Below, piece by piece: positions 1 to 5,154 of a DNA stretch of 6,076 bases. Position 1 is the first letter of the stretch. Each line of letters begins with the position of its first letter. The stretch comes from JACKOF01 sp041571855 (lineage in GTDB: Bacteria > Pseudomonadota > Gammaproteobacteria > Pseudomonadales > Porticoccaceae). The stretch spans positions 1 to 6,076 of the forward strand of contig JBFFTH010000125.1 in the NCBI GenBank assembly GCA_041571855.1. The letters are read 5' to 3'. A program made the position numbers and the translations under genes. The notes under the pieces were generated by a model, which was not told the origin of the DNA, did not search any database, and saw nothing but the letters and a program-made list of their open reading frames with translations.

Positions 1-114
1 CTGGCCCTCTTTTTCCCACTGTTCGCGATGTGGCGCCGCCTCTGCTGCCAGAAACCTGCGCACGGCATCGCGGAACATTTCATGCTCGGCATCAAATACA
101 CTTCTCGGAATCAT
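1..114 (-). CDS. Probable acyl-CoA dehydrogenase, N-terminal 38 residues (cut by window edge)
   Basis: Reading leftward from an ATG at 114, the frame stays open for 38 codons to the window edge. The peptide begins MIPRSVFDAEHEMFRDAVRR and continues into FLAAEAAPHREQWEKEG. This matches the usual N-terminus of FAD-dependent acyl-CoA dehydrogenases, where an (E/H)xxFRDxVRxFxxxE..P helix starts the all-alpha N-terminal domain. The family oxidises acyl-CoA to trans-2-enoyl-CoA and passes electrons to ETF in the cytoplasm. The start is supported by AGAGGG (129-124) nine bases upstream and by the 23-base gap after the bifunctional hydratase/dehydrogenase gene. The position suggests it is the third gene of a beta-oxidation operon. 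FAD-binding and catalytic residues lie outside the window, so substrate class cannot be judged. Confidence 0.85.
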   Translation of the reverse strand, partial: MIPRSVFDAEHEMFRDAVRRFLAAEAAPHREQWEKEGQ

Positions 115-123
115 TTTTTTCGG

Positions 124-129
124 CCCTCT
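124..129 (-). promoter_or_regulatory. Shine-Dalgarno of the acyl-CoA dehydrogenase gene
   Basis: On the minus strand AGAGGG (129-124) precedes the ATG at 114 by nine bases, with six A residues directly before the start codon. It lies in the 23-base gap after the upstream TGA stop, which supports translation of the partial gene from this ATG. Confidence 0.6.
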
Positions 130-137
130 ATTCTGGA

Positions 138-2276
138 TCAGCTGTTGCTGAATGTTTCGCCTTTTTTCGCCATTTCCAGCAACAGCTGCGGCGGGCTGAA
201 ACGCTCACCATATTTGCCGGCGAGTTCCTTGGCCCTGGCGACAAATTCGGGCACGCCGTAGTAGTTGATGAATTGCAGTACCCCTCCTGTCCAGGGCGGG
301 TAACCAATACCGAAGATGGAGCCGATATTGGCATCGCGGACATTGACCAGCACGCCTTCCTCCATGCAGCGGACGGTATCCAGTGACTGTATGAACAGCA
401 GTCGGTCCCGGATATCCTGCAGCGGAATCTGCGCATCCGCTTTGTAGAACAGTTCCCTCAGTCCCGGCCACAGGCGCTTTTGCCCACCTTGCGGATAGTC
501 GTAGAAAGCACCACCGGTTGACTTACCCTGGCGACCCAATTCCAGCAGCTTGTCCTTCACCCGGGCACCGGGTTGTTCGGGTATAGGCTTGCCCTCTGCC
601 TCGAGATCGCGAATCGTTTGCTGGCGAATTTTTGCCTGCAGTGTCAGGGTGACTTCGTCTGACACCGCCAGCGGGCCCACCGGGTGGCCATTGAGCCAGG
701 CCGCATTTTCGATCGATACGGGATCAACTCCCTCGCCGACCATGGCCATGCCCTCGTTACAATAGGTGCCGAATACGCGCGAGGTGAAAAAACCGCGGCT
801 GTCATTGACGATAATCGGCGTCTTGCCAATCTGTTGCACAAAATCGTAGGCTTCGGCCAGCGTTTTATCGCTGGTTTTGTCGCCGACGATGATTTCTACC
901 AGCGGCATCTTGTCCACGGGCGAGAAGAAGTGCAGGCCGATAAAGTTTTCCGGCCTTGCGCTGACGGTCGCCAGGCCGGAAATGGGCAGGGTGGAGGTGT
1001 TGGAGGCAAACACCGCATCGGCCTCAATCTGAGCTTCGGCCTCGCGCGTGGCCTCGGCCTTGACGTCGCGGCTTTCAAAAACCGCCTCAATGACCAGGTC
1101 ACAGCCATGCAGGTCCTCGGCTCTGTCGGTTGGCTGGATCAGTGTCAGCAGCTGTTCTTTTTGCTCATCCGTTGCGCGGCCTCTGGCAATGCGTTTGTCC
1201 ATCAGCCCGGCGGAATATCCCTTGCCTTTTTCGGCAGAAGCCAGCGAAACATCTTTCAGCACACAGTGGATACCCCTGGAGGCGCAGGCCCAGGCGATGC
1301 CAGAGCCCATCATGCCGGCACCGAGAATACCGACCTTGGCAAACTGGCGGGGCTCGATATTTTTCGGCCGTGCGACCCCTGCCTTGATGGCGTTGAGCTG
1401 GTTCCAGAAAGCACTGATCATGTTTTTTGACTCTCTGCCGGTCACCAACTCTACAAAGTACTGGGTTTCTATCTTTGAGGCATGCTCAAAATCGACCTGG
1501 GATCCTTCCACCATGGTGCAGAGAATGCTCTCCGGCGCCTTCATAACTCCCTTGGTCTGCTTGCGCATCATGGCGGGTGCCACAGCGAGCATCCCCGCCA
1601 GTTTCGGGTGGGTCGGGGTGCCGCCGGGAATTCTGTAACCCTTCTGATCCCAGGGTTGGATGGATTCAGGATGGGCCGCAATCCAGGCAATGGCTTTTTC
1701 CAGCAGTTCTTCGTGCGTGGATGCAATGTCGTCGATCAGCCCCAGCTGCTGCCCCTTTTGCGGGTCAAACAAACGGCCTTCGGTCAGGTAGGGCATCGCG
1801 TCCTGCAGTCCCATCAGCCGCACCAAGCGCGTGACACCGCCACCGCCGGGAAGCAGGCCAAGGGTCACTTCAGGCAGACCCAGCTTCACGCCTTCTGATT
1901 GCGCAATACGGTGGTGCGCCGAGAGGGCAAGTTCCCAGCCACCCCCGAGTGCCGAGCCGTTAATACACGCCACAACCGGCTTGCCGCAGGTTTCGATGGC
2001 CCGCATTGCTCCTTTGATTTTCTCCGTCATGGCATAAACCCGGTCCCTGTCTTCGGGGCCTGCCCTGAACAGCATGTTGAGGTCGCCCCCGGCAAAGAAA
2101 GTGCTCTTGGCTGAGCGGATAACCACCCCGCGGAAATCATCCTCCAGTAATTGTTGTGCAGCGGTTCTGATATCGTCAGCGAACTGCTCGTCCATCAGGT
2201 TGGTTGCGGCGTCAGGCTTGTCCAGAACCAGGTGAACAATACTGTCGGCATCTTTCTCGTAACGGATTGAACGCAT
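138..2276 (-). CDS. Bifunctional enoyl-CoA hydratase / 3-hydroxyacyl-CoA dehydrogenase (FadB/FadJ-type alpha subunit)
   Basis: A 712-residue cytoplasmic beta-oxidation enzyme of the usual length for the FadB/FadJ family. It hydrates trans-2-enoyl-CoA to L-3-hydroxyacyl-CoA and oxidises that to 3-ketoacyl-CoA with NAD+. The crotonase domain is about residues 1-190. It has the oxyanion-hole segment SALGGGWELA and LGLPEVTLGLLPGGGG, giving E115 and E136 as counterparts of the two catalytic glutamates of E. coli FadB (E119, E139). The NAD-binding domain begins near 314 with GAGMMG (319-324). The dehydrogenase dyad is H449 (GLHFFSPVDKMPL) and E461. C-terminal dehydrogenase domains follow from about 495, ending with GIGYPPWTGGVLQF. 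I chose the ATG at 2276 because GAGGTG (2288-2283) lies six bases upstream. The GTG at 2285, three codons earlier, would overlap that site. It follows the thiolase by 14 bases, as expected for a beta/alpha pair. FadJ versus FadB naming is not settled by sequence reading. Confidence 0.96.
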   Translation of the reverse strand: MRSIRYEKDADSIVHLVLDKPDAATNLMDEQFADDIRTAAQQLLEDDFRGVVIRSAKSTFFAGGDLNMLFRAGPEDRDRVYAMTEKIKGAMRAIETCGKPVVACINGSALGGGWELALSAHHRIAQSEGVKLGLPEVTLGLLPGGGGVTRLVRLMGLQDAMPYLTEGRLFDPQKGQQLGLIDDIASTHEELLEKAIAWIAAHPESIQPWDQKGYRIPGGTPTHPKLAGMLAVAPAMMRKQTKGVMKAPESILCTMVEGSQVDFEHASKIETQYFVELVTGRESKNMISAFWNQLNAIKAGVARPKNIEPRQFAKVGILGAGMMGSGIAWACASRGIHCVLKDVSLASAEKGKGYSAGLMDKRIARGRATDEQKEQLLTLIQPTDRAEDLHGCDLVIEAVFESRDVKAEATREAEAQIEADAVFASNTSTLPISGLATVSARPENFIGLHFFSPVDKMPLVEIIVGDKTSDKTLAEAYDFVQQIGKTPIIVNDSRGFFTSRVFGTYCNEGMAMVGEGVDPVSIENAAWLNGHPVGPLAVSDEVTLTLQAKIRQQTIRDLEAEGKPIPEQPGARVKDKLLELGRQGKSTGGAFYDYPQGGQKRLWPGLRELFYKADAQIPLQDIRDRLLFIQSLDTVRCMEEGVLVNVRDANIGSIFGIGYPPWTGGVLQFINYYGVPEFVARAKELAGKYGERFSPPQLLLEMAKKGETFSNS

Positions 2277-2282
2277 CTCATT

Positions 2283-2288
2283 CACCTC
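2283..2288 (-). promoter_or_regulatory. Shine-Dalgarno deciding the start of the hydratase/dehydrogenase gene
   Basis: On the minus strand GAGGTG (2288-2283) is followed by a six-base spacer, AATGAG, and the ATG at 2276. An in-frame GTG at 2285-2283 is part of the ribosome-binding sequence itself, so the ATG is the better start. The site fills the gap between the thiolase TAA (2293-2291) and this gene. Confidence 0.7.
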
Positions 2289-2290
2289 GC

Positions 2291-3499
2291 TTAAATTCTT
2301 TCTATGATGGTTGCGATACCCATGCCACCACCGACACAGAGTGTGGCCAGGCCGCGCTTCAGGTTGCGGGCTTCCAGTTCGTCGAGCAGGGTGCCGAGAA
2401 TGATGGCGCCGGTGGCGCCCAGCGGATGACCCATGGCAATCGCGCCGCCGTTGACGTTGACAATTTCAGGCGGGACTTTCAGCTCGTTAATAAAGCGCAT
2501 CACCACCGATGCGAAGGCCTCGTTGACTTCAAACAGGTCGATATCGGAGATATCCAGACCGGCAATGGCCAGGGCCTTGCGCGCCGCCGGGGCAGGACCA
2601 GTGAGCATAATGGTCGGGTCAGCTCCGACCAGGGCGGTGGATATCACCCGTGCCCGCGGTTCCAGCTTGAATTGCCTCGCGGCTGCTTCACTGCCAACCA
2701 GGACGACTGCTGCACCATCGACGATGCCGGAGGAGTTGGCGGGGGTGTGGACGTGATTGATGCGCTCGATCCAGTGGTATTTTTTGCGCGCCACATCGTC
2801 AAATCCCATGCCGCCCATTGCTTCGAAAGAGGGCTTCAGGGTCGCCAGGCTCGCCGCGGTACTGTCGGGGCGAATCAGTTCATCGTGTGAAAGGATGGGA
2901 AAACCATTGCGGTCTACCACGGGAATGACCGAGTTTGCAAAGGCGCCGCGCTCCCAGGCCGCAGCCGCCTTGTGGTGGGAGTTGGCGGCGAAAGTATCCA
3001 CATCCTCGCGGCTGTAGCCGTCGAGGGTGGCGATCAGGTCCGCCCCGATTCCCTGGGGCATAAAACCGGTTTTGAAGTTGGTTTCCGGGTCGTTTGCCCA
3101 GGCACCGCCATCAGATGCCATCGGCACGCGGGACATGCTCTCGACACCACCCGCAACCACCAGCTGCTCCCAGCCGGAGCGAACCTTCTGCGCTGCCAGA
3201 TTGATCGCTTCCAGGCCTGAAGCACAGAAGCGGTTGATCTGGACGCCGGCCACATCATCGTGCCAGCCAGCTGCCAGCGCGGCTGTTTTGGCAATGTCGG
3301 CACCCTGGTCGCCGACCGGTGTTACACAGCCGATGATGATATCGTCAACAGCCTGGGTATCGAACGGGTTGCGCTGCTGCAAGGTGTTTAACAGGTTGCT
3401 CAACAGGGCTATTGGTTTTACGCCGTGCAGCGCACCGTTGGCCTTGCCGCGCCCCCGCGGCGTTCGGATGGCATCGAAGATCAATGCTTCAGTTGTCAT
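2291..3499 (-). CDS. Thiolase: acetyl-CoA C-acyltransferase (3-ketoacyl-CoA thiolase)
   Basis: A 402-residue thiolase of normal length that cleaves 3-ketoacyl-CoA with CoA to acetyl-CoA and a shortened acyl-CoA, the last step of beta-oxidation. A biosynthetic acetoacetyl-CoA role is less likely given the neighbours. It opens with the family-typical IFDAIRTPRGRGKA. The nucleophilic cysteine is C92 in NRFCASGLEA. NEAFA is at 326-330, the catalytic histidine H358 is in GGAIAMGHPLGATGA, and the second catalytic cysteine C388 is in LCVGGGMG. All three key residues are present. The start at 3499 is supported by GGAG (3511-3508) eight bases upstream and by alignment with thiolase N-termini. The open frame continues upstream to a TTG at 3625, but that 42-residue extension does not look like thiolase. 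It is probably the first gene of the operon with the bifunctional enzyme and the acyl-CoA dehydrogenase. Confidence 0.96.
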   Translation of the reverse strand: MTTEALIFDAIRTPRGRGKANGALHGVKPIALLSNLLNTLQQRNPFDTQAVDDIIIGCVTPVGDQGADIAKTAALAAGWHDDVAGVQINRFCASGLEAINLAAQKVRSGWEQLVVAGGVESMSRVPMASDGGAWANDPETNFKTGFMPQGIGADLIATLDGYSREDVDTFAANSHHKAAAAWERGAFANSVIPVVDRNGFPILSHDELIRPDSTAASLATLKPSFEAMGGMGFDDVARKKYHWIERINHVHTPANSSGIVDGAAVVLVGSEAAARQFKLEPRARVISTALVGADPTIMLTGPAPAARKALAIAGLDISDIDLFEVNEAFASVVMRFINELKVPPEIVNVNGGAIAMGHPLGATGAIILGTLLDELEARNLKRGLATLCVGGGMGIATIIERI

Positions 3500-3507
3500 G
3501 CTGGTCT

Positions 3508-3511
3508 CTCC
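3508..3511 (-). promoter_or_regulatory. Shine-Dalgarno of the thiolase gene
   Basis: GGAG (within GGAGAG) on the minus strand lies eight bases before the ATG at 3499. It selects this start over the TTG at 3625, the furthest upstream start in the same open frame. Confidence 0.65.
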
Positions 3512-3541
3512 AGTGGGTTCGCAATAGATGATTCCGGAAGG

Positions 3542-3556
3542 CAGGCCTTTCGCCTG
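3542..3556 (-). other. Short hairpin in the thiolase 5' leader
   Basis: On the minus strand CAGGC (3556-3552), a five-base GAAAG loop and GCCTG (3546-3542) form a 5-bp stem. It lies between the candidate promoter and the ribosome-binding site. It could be the first structure of the mRNA or a chance inverted repeat. No riboswitch class is recognised. Confidence 0.25.
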
Positions 3557-3568
3557 AATAATATTATT
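3557..3568. repeat. Perfect 12-bp palindrome AATAATATTATT
   Basis: AATAATATTATT equals its own reverse complement and covers the -10 region of the candidate thiolase promoter. A palindrome in that place could be the operator of a dimeric regulator, but the symmetry does not extend into the flanks and AT-rich palindromes arise easily in promoters. Confidence 0.4.
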
Positions 3569-3588
3569 TGCCCACCGGGAAATAACAA
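3561..3588 (-). promoter_or_regulatory. Candidate sigma70-like promoter of the thiolase operon
   Basis: On the minus strand TTGTTA (3588-3583) and TAATAT (3566-3561) are separated by 16 bases, each matching four of six consensus positions. An overlapping TATTAT (3563-3558) is a better -10 but leaves a 19-base spacer. Transcription would start near 3550, about 50 bases before the thiolase ATG. The weak -35 is what one expects of an activator-dependent promoter, which would suit the neighbouring AraC-type regulator, but this is inference. Confidence 0.3.
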
Positions 3589-3658
3589 TGTGAAAAGCTG
3601 GCAATAGATTGATAAAAAGTGACAAATGGGGATTTCAGGCACCCCGTGGCGTTGCTGT

Positions 3659-3675
3659 GGGGTCGCAGCGGGGTC
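3659..3675. repeat. Direct repeat GGGGTC-N5-GGGGTC, 11-bp period
   Basis: GGGGTC at 3659-3664 and 3670-3675 start 11 bases apart, about one helical turn. The pair lies roughly 110-125 bases upstream of the candidate thiolase transcription start. Tandem half-sites one turn apart are a common arrangement for activator binding. Whether the neighbouring AraC-family protein binds here is unknown. Confidence 0.3.
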
Positions 3676-3702
3676 CTGGAAGCGGTTTCCTGACCTGCAA
3701 GC

Positions 3703-3732
3703 GGAATAAAACAGGGGGCAGGGCGGCCCTGT
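3703..3732 (-). terminator. Probable rho-independent terminator after the AraC-family gene
   Basis: On the minus strand ACAGGG (3732-3727), a ten-base GC-rich loop and CCCTGT (3716-3711) form a 6-bp stem followed by TTTATT (3710-3705). An alternative inner stem CAGGG-CCG-CCCTG is possible. It lies about 60 bases past the regulator's stop codon at 3793 and would separate its transcript from the thiolase operon. The stem is short, so termination may be partial. Confidence 0.45.
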
Positions 3733-3789
3733 CAGGCACCATTGTTCCTCAAACAGGGGATTTCAGCTGCCTTTCAGGTAGCAAACAGG
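3709..3789. repeat. Three direct repeats of AAACAGG at 42- and 32-base spacing
   Basis: AAACAGG occurs at 3709-3715, 3751-3757 and 3783-3789. The start-to-start distances of 42 and 32 bases are close to four and three turns of B-DNA, so the copies would face the same side of the helix. The first overlaps the probable terminator stem and the last ends four bases before the regulator's stop codon. The motif is short, so chance cannot be excluded. Confidence 0.35.
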
Positions 3790-3792
3790 CCT

Positions 3793-4812
3793 CTAGATAG
3801 AAAACTTGCGACGGTATTGCCCCGGTGATATCCCCGTCCACTGCTTGAAGGCATGGTTGAACGCAGCGCTTTCAGAGTAACCCAGCCGGTTGGCGATTTC
3901 TGCAATAGAAGAGTCAGAATAAATCAATTCCTGCCGGGCTCTGGTTCTCAGTACGCCCGCCTTGATCTGCTGGAATGAGGTGCCTTCCTTTTTCAGCCGT
4001 CGCCGCAGGGTATGGGTTGTAGAGTGGAGTTGTCCGGCAACCTGCTCAAAGTTCAGGCGCTCGCTGGGCTGCTGCTGAAACAGCAGCTTGATCTCGGCGG
4101 TCAGGCTGTCATCGCTGCGGAACTGGGTGAGCAGATTTTCCGGGGCGTTTTTCAGGAATTCTTTCAGGGTCTCGTTATCCCGCACAATTTTGCAGTTCAG
4201 GGTATCTCCTGCGAATACGACCCGATTTTCGTTCTGGTTGAACATGGCAATGGCGGGAAACATCCAGGGGATTTCTTCGGCGTAATCCGGTGGTGAGAAT
4301 TCAAAGCTGATTCGGTCAATCAGGATCGGTCGATTCACCAGCCAGCTGCCAAATCGAATCAGGATCACATACCAGCTCAGAATGAAGAAGCCGCTGGCAA
4401 AGTTGTGAGGATTCCGAAAGCACAGGGAGATACTCGCTTCCCTGTCCTCTTCGGTCAGGGCCAGCTCCAGGTCGTCAGACATCATGGACATGAAACGGCA
4501 GCAGCGATGCAGCGCCTCACCGAGGTCGCTGCTGGACAGCGCAGCGTAGGTCATCATGGCAAAGCTGCCGTTCGCCGCCGGGCGCGAGAGCATGCCGCTG
4601 CACTCGTCTGCCATCAGCAACCAGAGTTCGCGCAACAGGATACTGAAGCGGTTGAGCGACAGGCGGGCATCCCTTTTCTCGAGGTCGAGCGGATCAACGC
4701 CAATGCGGCGCAGCAGCGGCTCAAAAGCCAGCCTCTGTTTGCGGGCCCCCTGCAGCAGTTCGCGCAACATGCTGTAGGGGACGGAATGGCGATCTGGCAT
4801 ATCCGGGCGCAT
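3793..4812 (-). CDS. AraC-family transcriptional regulator with N-terminal PF12625-type sensor domain
   Basis: A 339-residue cytoplasmic transcription factor. The C-terminal third is a clear AraC/XylS DNA-binding domain. The first helix-turn-helix is near residues 253-277 (FEQVAGQLHSTTHTLRRRLK) and the second near 301-334 (IAEIANRLGYSESAAFNHAF, then WTGISPGQYRRKF). Residues of about 17-220 resemble the effector-binding domain PF12625 of the longer AraC-type regulators; the ligand is unknown. I prefer the ATG at 4812, which gives the usual length and has GAG five bases upstream. An ATG at 4884 adds 24 residues including CHCHCH, encoded by a tandem hexamer, with poor ribosome-binding spacing. 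An ATG at 4800 has no such site. The gene points toward the thiolase operon and is its most likely regulator, by position only. Confidence 0.9.
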   Translation of the reverse strand: MRPDMPDRHSVPYSMLRELLQGARKQRLAFEPLLRRIGVDPLDLEKRDARLSLNRFSILLRELWLLMADECSGMLSRPAANGSFAMMTYAALSSSDLGEALHRCCRFMSMMSDDLELALTEEDREASISLCFRNPHNFASGFFILSWYVILIRFGSWLVNRPILIDRISFEFSPPDYAEEIPWMFPAIAMFNQNENRVVFAGDTLNCKIVRDNETLKEFLKNAPENLLTQFRSDDSLTAEIKLLFQQQPSERLNFEQVAGQLHSTTHTLRRRLKKEGTSFQQIKAGVLRTRARQELIYSDSSIAEIANRLGYSESAAFNHAFKQWTGISPGQYRRKFSI

Positions 4813-4814
4813 TG

Positions 4815-5036
4815 TCACTCTGCCAGCAGGAAACGCGCCGTGGCAGTGGCAGTGGCACAGGGCAGATTCGGTGATTGCGGCCATGCCTCGCCATTGATAT
4901 TGCCGACATGCTGCCCATGCCGGGTGAGGCGACAGAGGGTGTAAGTAGTGCAGAGCCCCAGCGTGTTCATCGCAGGGCTGTTATCGATAATAAGGTGCAG
5001 CAGTCGGCGTTTTTCCTCAACTGGACGGTGTGACAC
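4815..5036 (-). CDS. Candidate 73-codon leader cistron upstream of the AraC-family gene (unrecognised)
   Basis: A minus-strand frame opens with GTG at 5036 and ends with TGA at 4817-4815, two bases before the regulator's likely ATG at 4812. The product starts MSHRPVEEKRRLLHLIIDNS and ends TARFLLAE. I recognise no family, signal peptide or membrane segment. Three sequence signs favour translation. AGAGGA (5049-5044) lies seven bases before the GTG, a stronger ribosome-binding site than the regulator's own. A good promoter ends at 5064, putting the predicted RNA start just ahead of that site. The stop nearly touches the next start, as in translational coupling. It could instead be an untranslated leader with a chance open frame, or the remains of an older N-terminus of the regulator. 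Confidence 0.35.
   Translation of the reverse strand: MSHRPVEEKRRLLHLIIDNSPAMNTLGLCTTYTLCRLTRHGQHVGNINGEAWPQSPNLPCATATATARFLLAE
4840..4857. repeat. Three perfect tandem copies of GTGGCA
   Basis: GTGGCA is repeated at 4840-4845, 4846-4851 and 4852-4857. The repeat lies upstream of the preferred regulator start. It encodes alternating Ala-Thr in the candidate leader cistron and Cys-His in the longer version of the regulator. Because the unit is six bases, copy-number change would keep both frames. Confidence 0.6.
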
Positions 5037-5043
5037 GTCAGGA

Positions 5044-5049
5044 TCCTCT
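5044..5049 (-). promoter_or_regulatory. Strong Shine-Dalgarno before the GTG at 5036
   Basis: AGAGGA (within GAGAGGA) on the minus strand lies seven bases ahead of the GTG at 5036. It is the main reason to consider the 73-codon ORF as translated. It has no other in-frame use for the regulator, whose start is more than 200 bases away. Confidence 0.5.
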
Positions 5050-5063
5050 CCCGGGTTGGTGGC

Positions 5064-5091
5064 ATTTTAGCAGCAGAATGGTGGCTGTTAA
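5064..5091 (-). promoter_or_regulatory. Sigma70-type promoter of the AraC-family gene and its leader
   Basis: On the minus strand TTAACA (5091-5086) and TAAAAT (5069-5064) each match five of six consensus bases, with a 16-base spacer. Transcription should start near 5057, about eight bases before the AGAGGA ribosome-binding site of the candidate leader cistron. The regulator's own start would then lie about 245 bases into the transcript. Confidence 0.55.
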
Positions 5092-5117
5092 CTGCAGCTT
5101 GTACTTTATCGGCAATC

Positions 5118-5123
5118 TATTAT
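5118..5123 (+). promoter_or_regulatory. -10-like box upstream of the DUF3450 gene
   Basis: TATTAT (five of six matches) lies about 30 bases before the ATG at 5155. No good -35 is found 16-18 bases upstream; the sequence there is CAGCTT. The promoter, if real, is either activator-dependent or read by another sigma factor. It faces away from the regulator's promoter. Confidence 0.25.
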
Positions 5124-5154
5124 TCTGAATGACAGCCAAACGGATATTCAATCT

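Larger units (their letters stand above)
3628..3766. repeat. Direct repeats of GGGGATTTCAG and TCAGGCACC
   Basis: GGGGATTTCAG occurs at 3628-3638 and again at 3756-3766. The first copy runs on into GGGGATTTCAGGCACC (3628-3643), and its second half, TCAGGCACC, recurs at 3732-3740. TTTCAGG also occurs at 3772-3778. All copies lie in the noncoding interval between the regulator and the thiolase. They may be half-sites for a DNA-binding protein or remnants of a small duplication. Confidence 0.4.
4813..5154. other. Divergent control region between the regulator and the DUF3450 gene
   Basis: These 342 bases carry no recognised conserved gene. They hold a good minus-strand promoter (5091-5064), a strongly primed 73-codon minus-strand ORF (5036-4815), a tandem hexamer (4840-4857), a 10-bp palindrome TTATCGATAA (4981-4990) and a plus-strand -10-like box (5118-5123). 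No Fur box or known riboswitch was seen. Confidence 0.6.

Noticed and set aside
114..120. Run of seven A residues at the acyl-CoA dehydrogenase start as a slippage or frameshift site
   Set aside because: Six of the bases are before the start codon, so slippage during translation is not relevant; it is simply an A-rich spacer.
684..1430. A 248-codon plus-strand open frame and many shorter ones opposite the bifunctional enzyme gene
   Set aside because: They are antisense to a gene with intact catalytic motifs along its whole length, have no recognisable domains, and are typical shadow frames in GC-rich DNA.
3500..3625. In-frame 42-codon upstream extension of the thiolase from a TTG at 3625
   Set aside because: The extension does not resemble thiolase N-termini, spans the candidate promoter, and the ATG at 3499 has its own ribosome-binding site.
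3730..3750. Possible sigma54 promoter (TGGTGC followed by GC) on the minus strand
   Set aside because: The spacing and -12 element do not match TGGCAC-N5-TTGC, and it overlaps the probable terminator.
4405..4944. A 179-codon plus-strand open frame across the start of the AraC-family gene
   Set aside because: It is Gln/Ala/Arg-rich, antisense to the conserved regulator frame, and shows no domain.
4981..4990. TTATCGATAA palindrome as an operator or Fur-like site
   Set aside because: It does not match the Fur consensus, lies well inside the predicted regulator transcript, and symmetry does not extend beyond ten bases.
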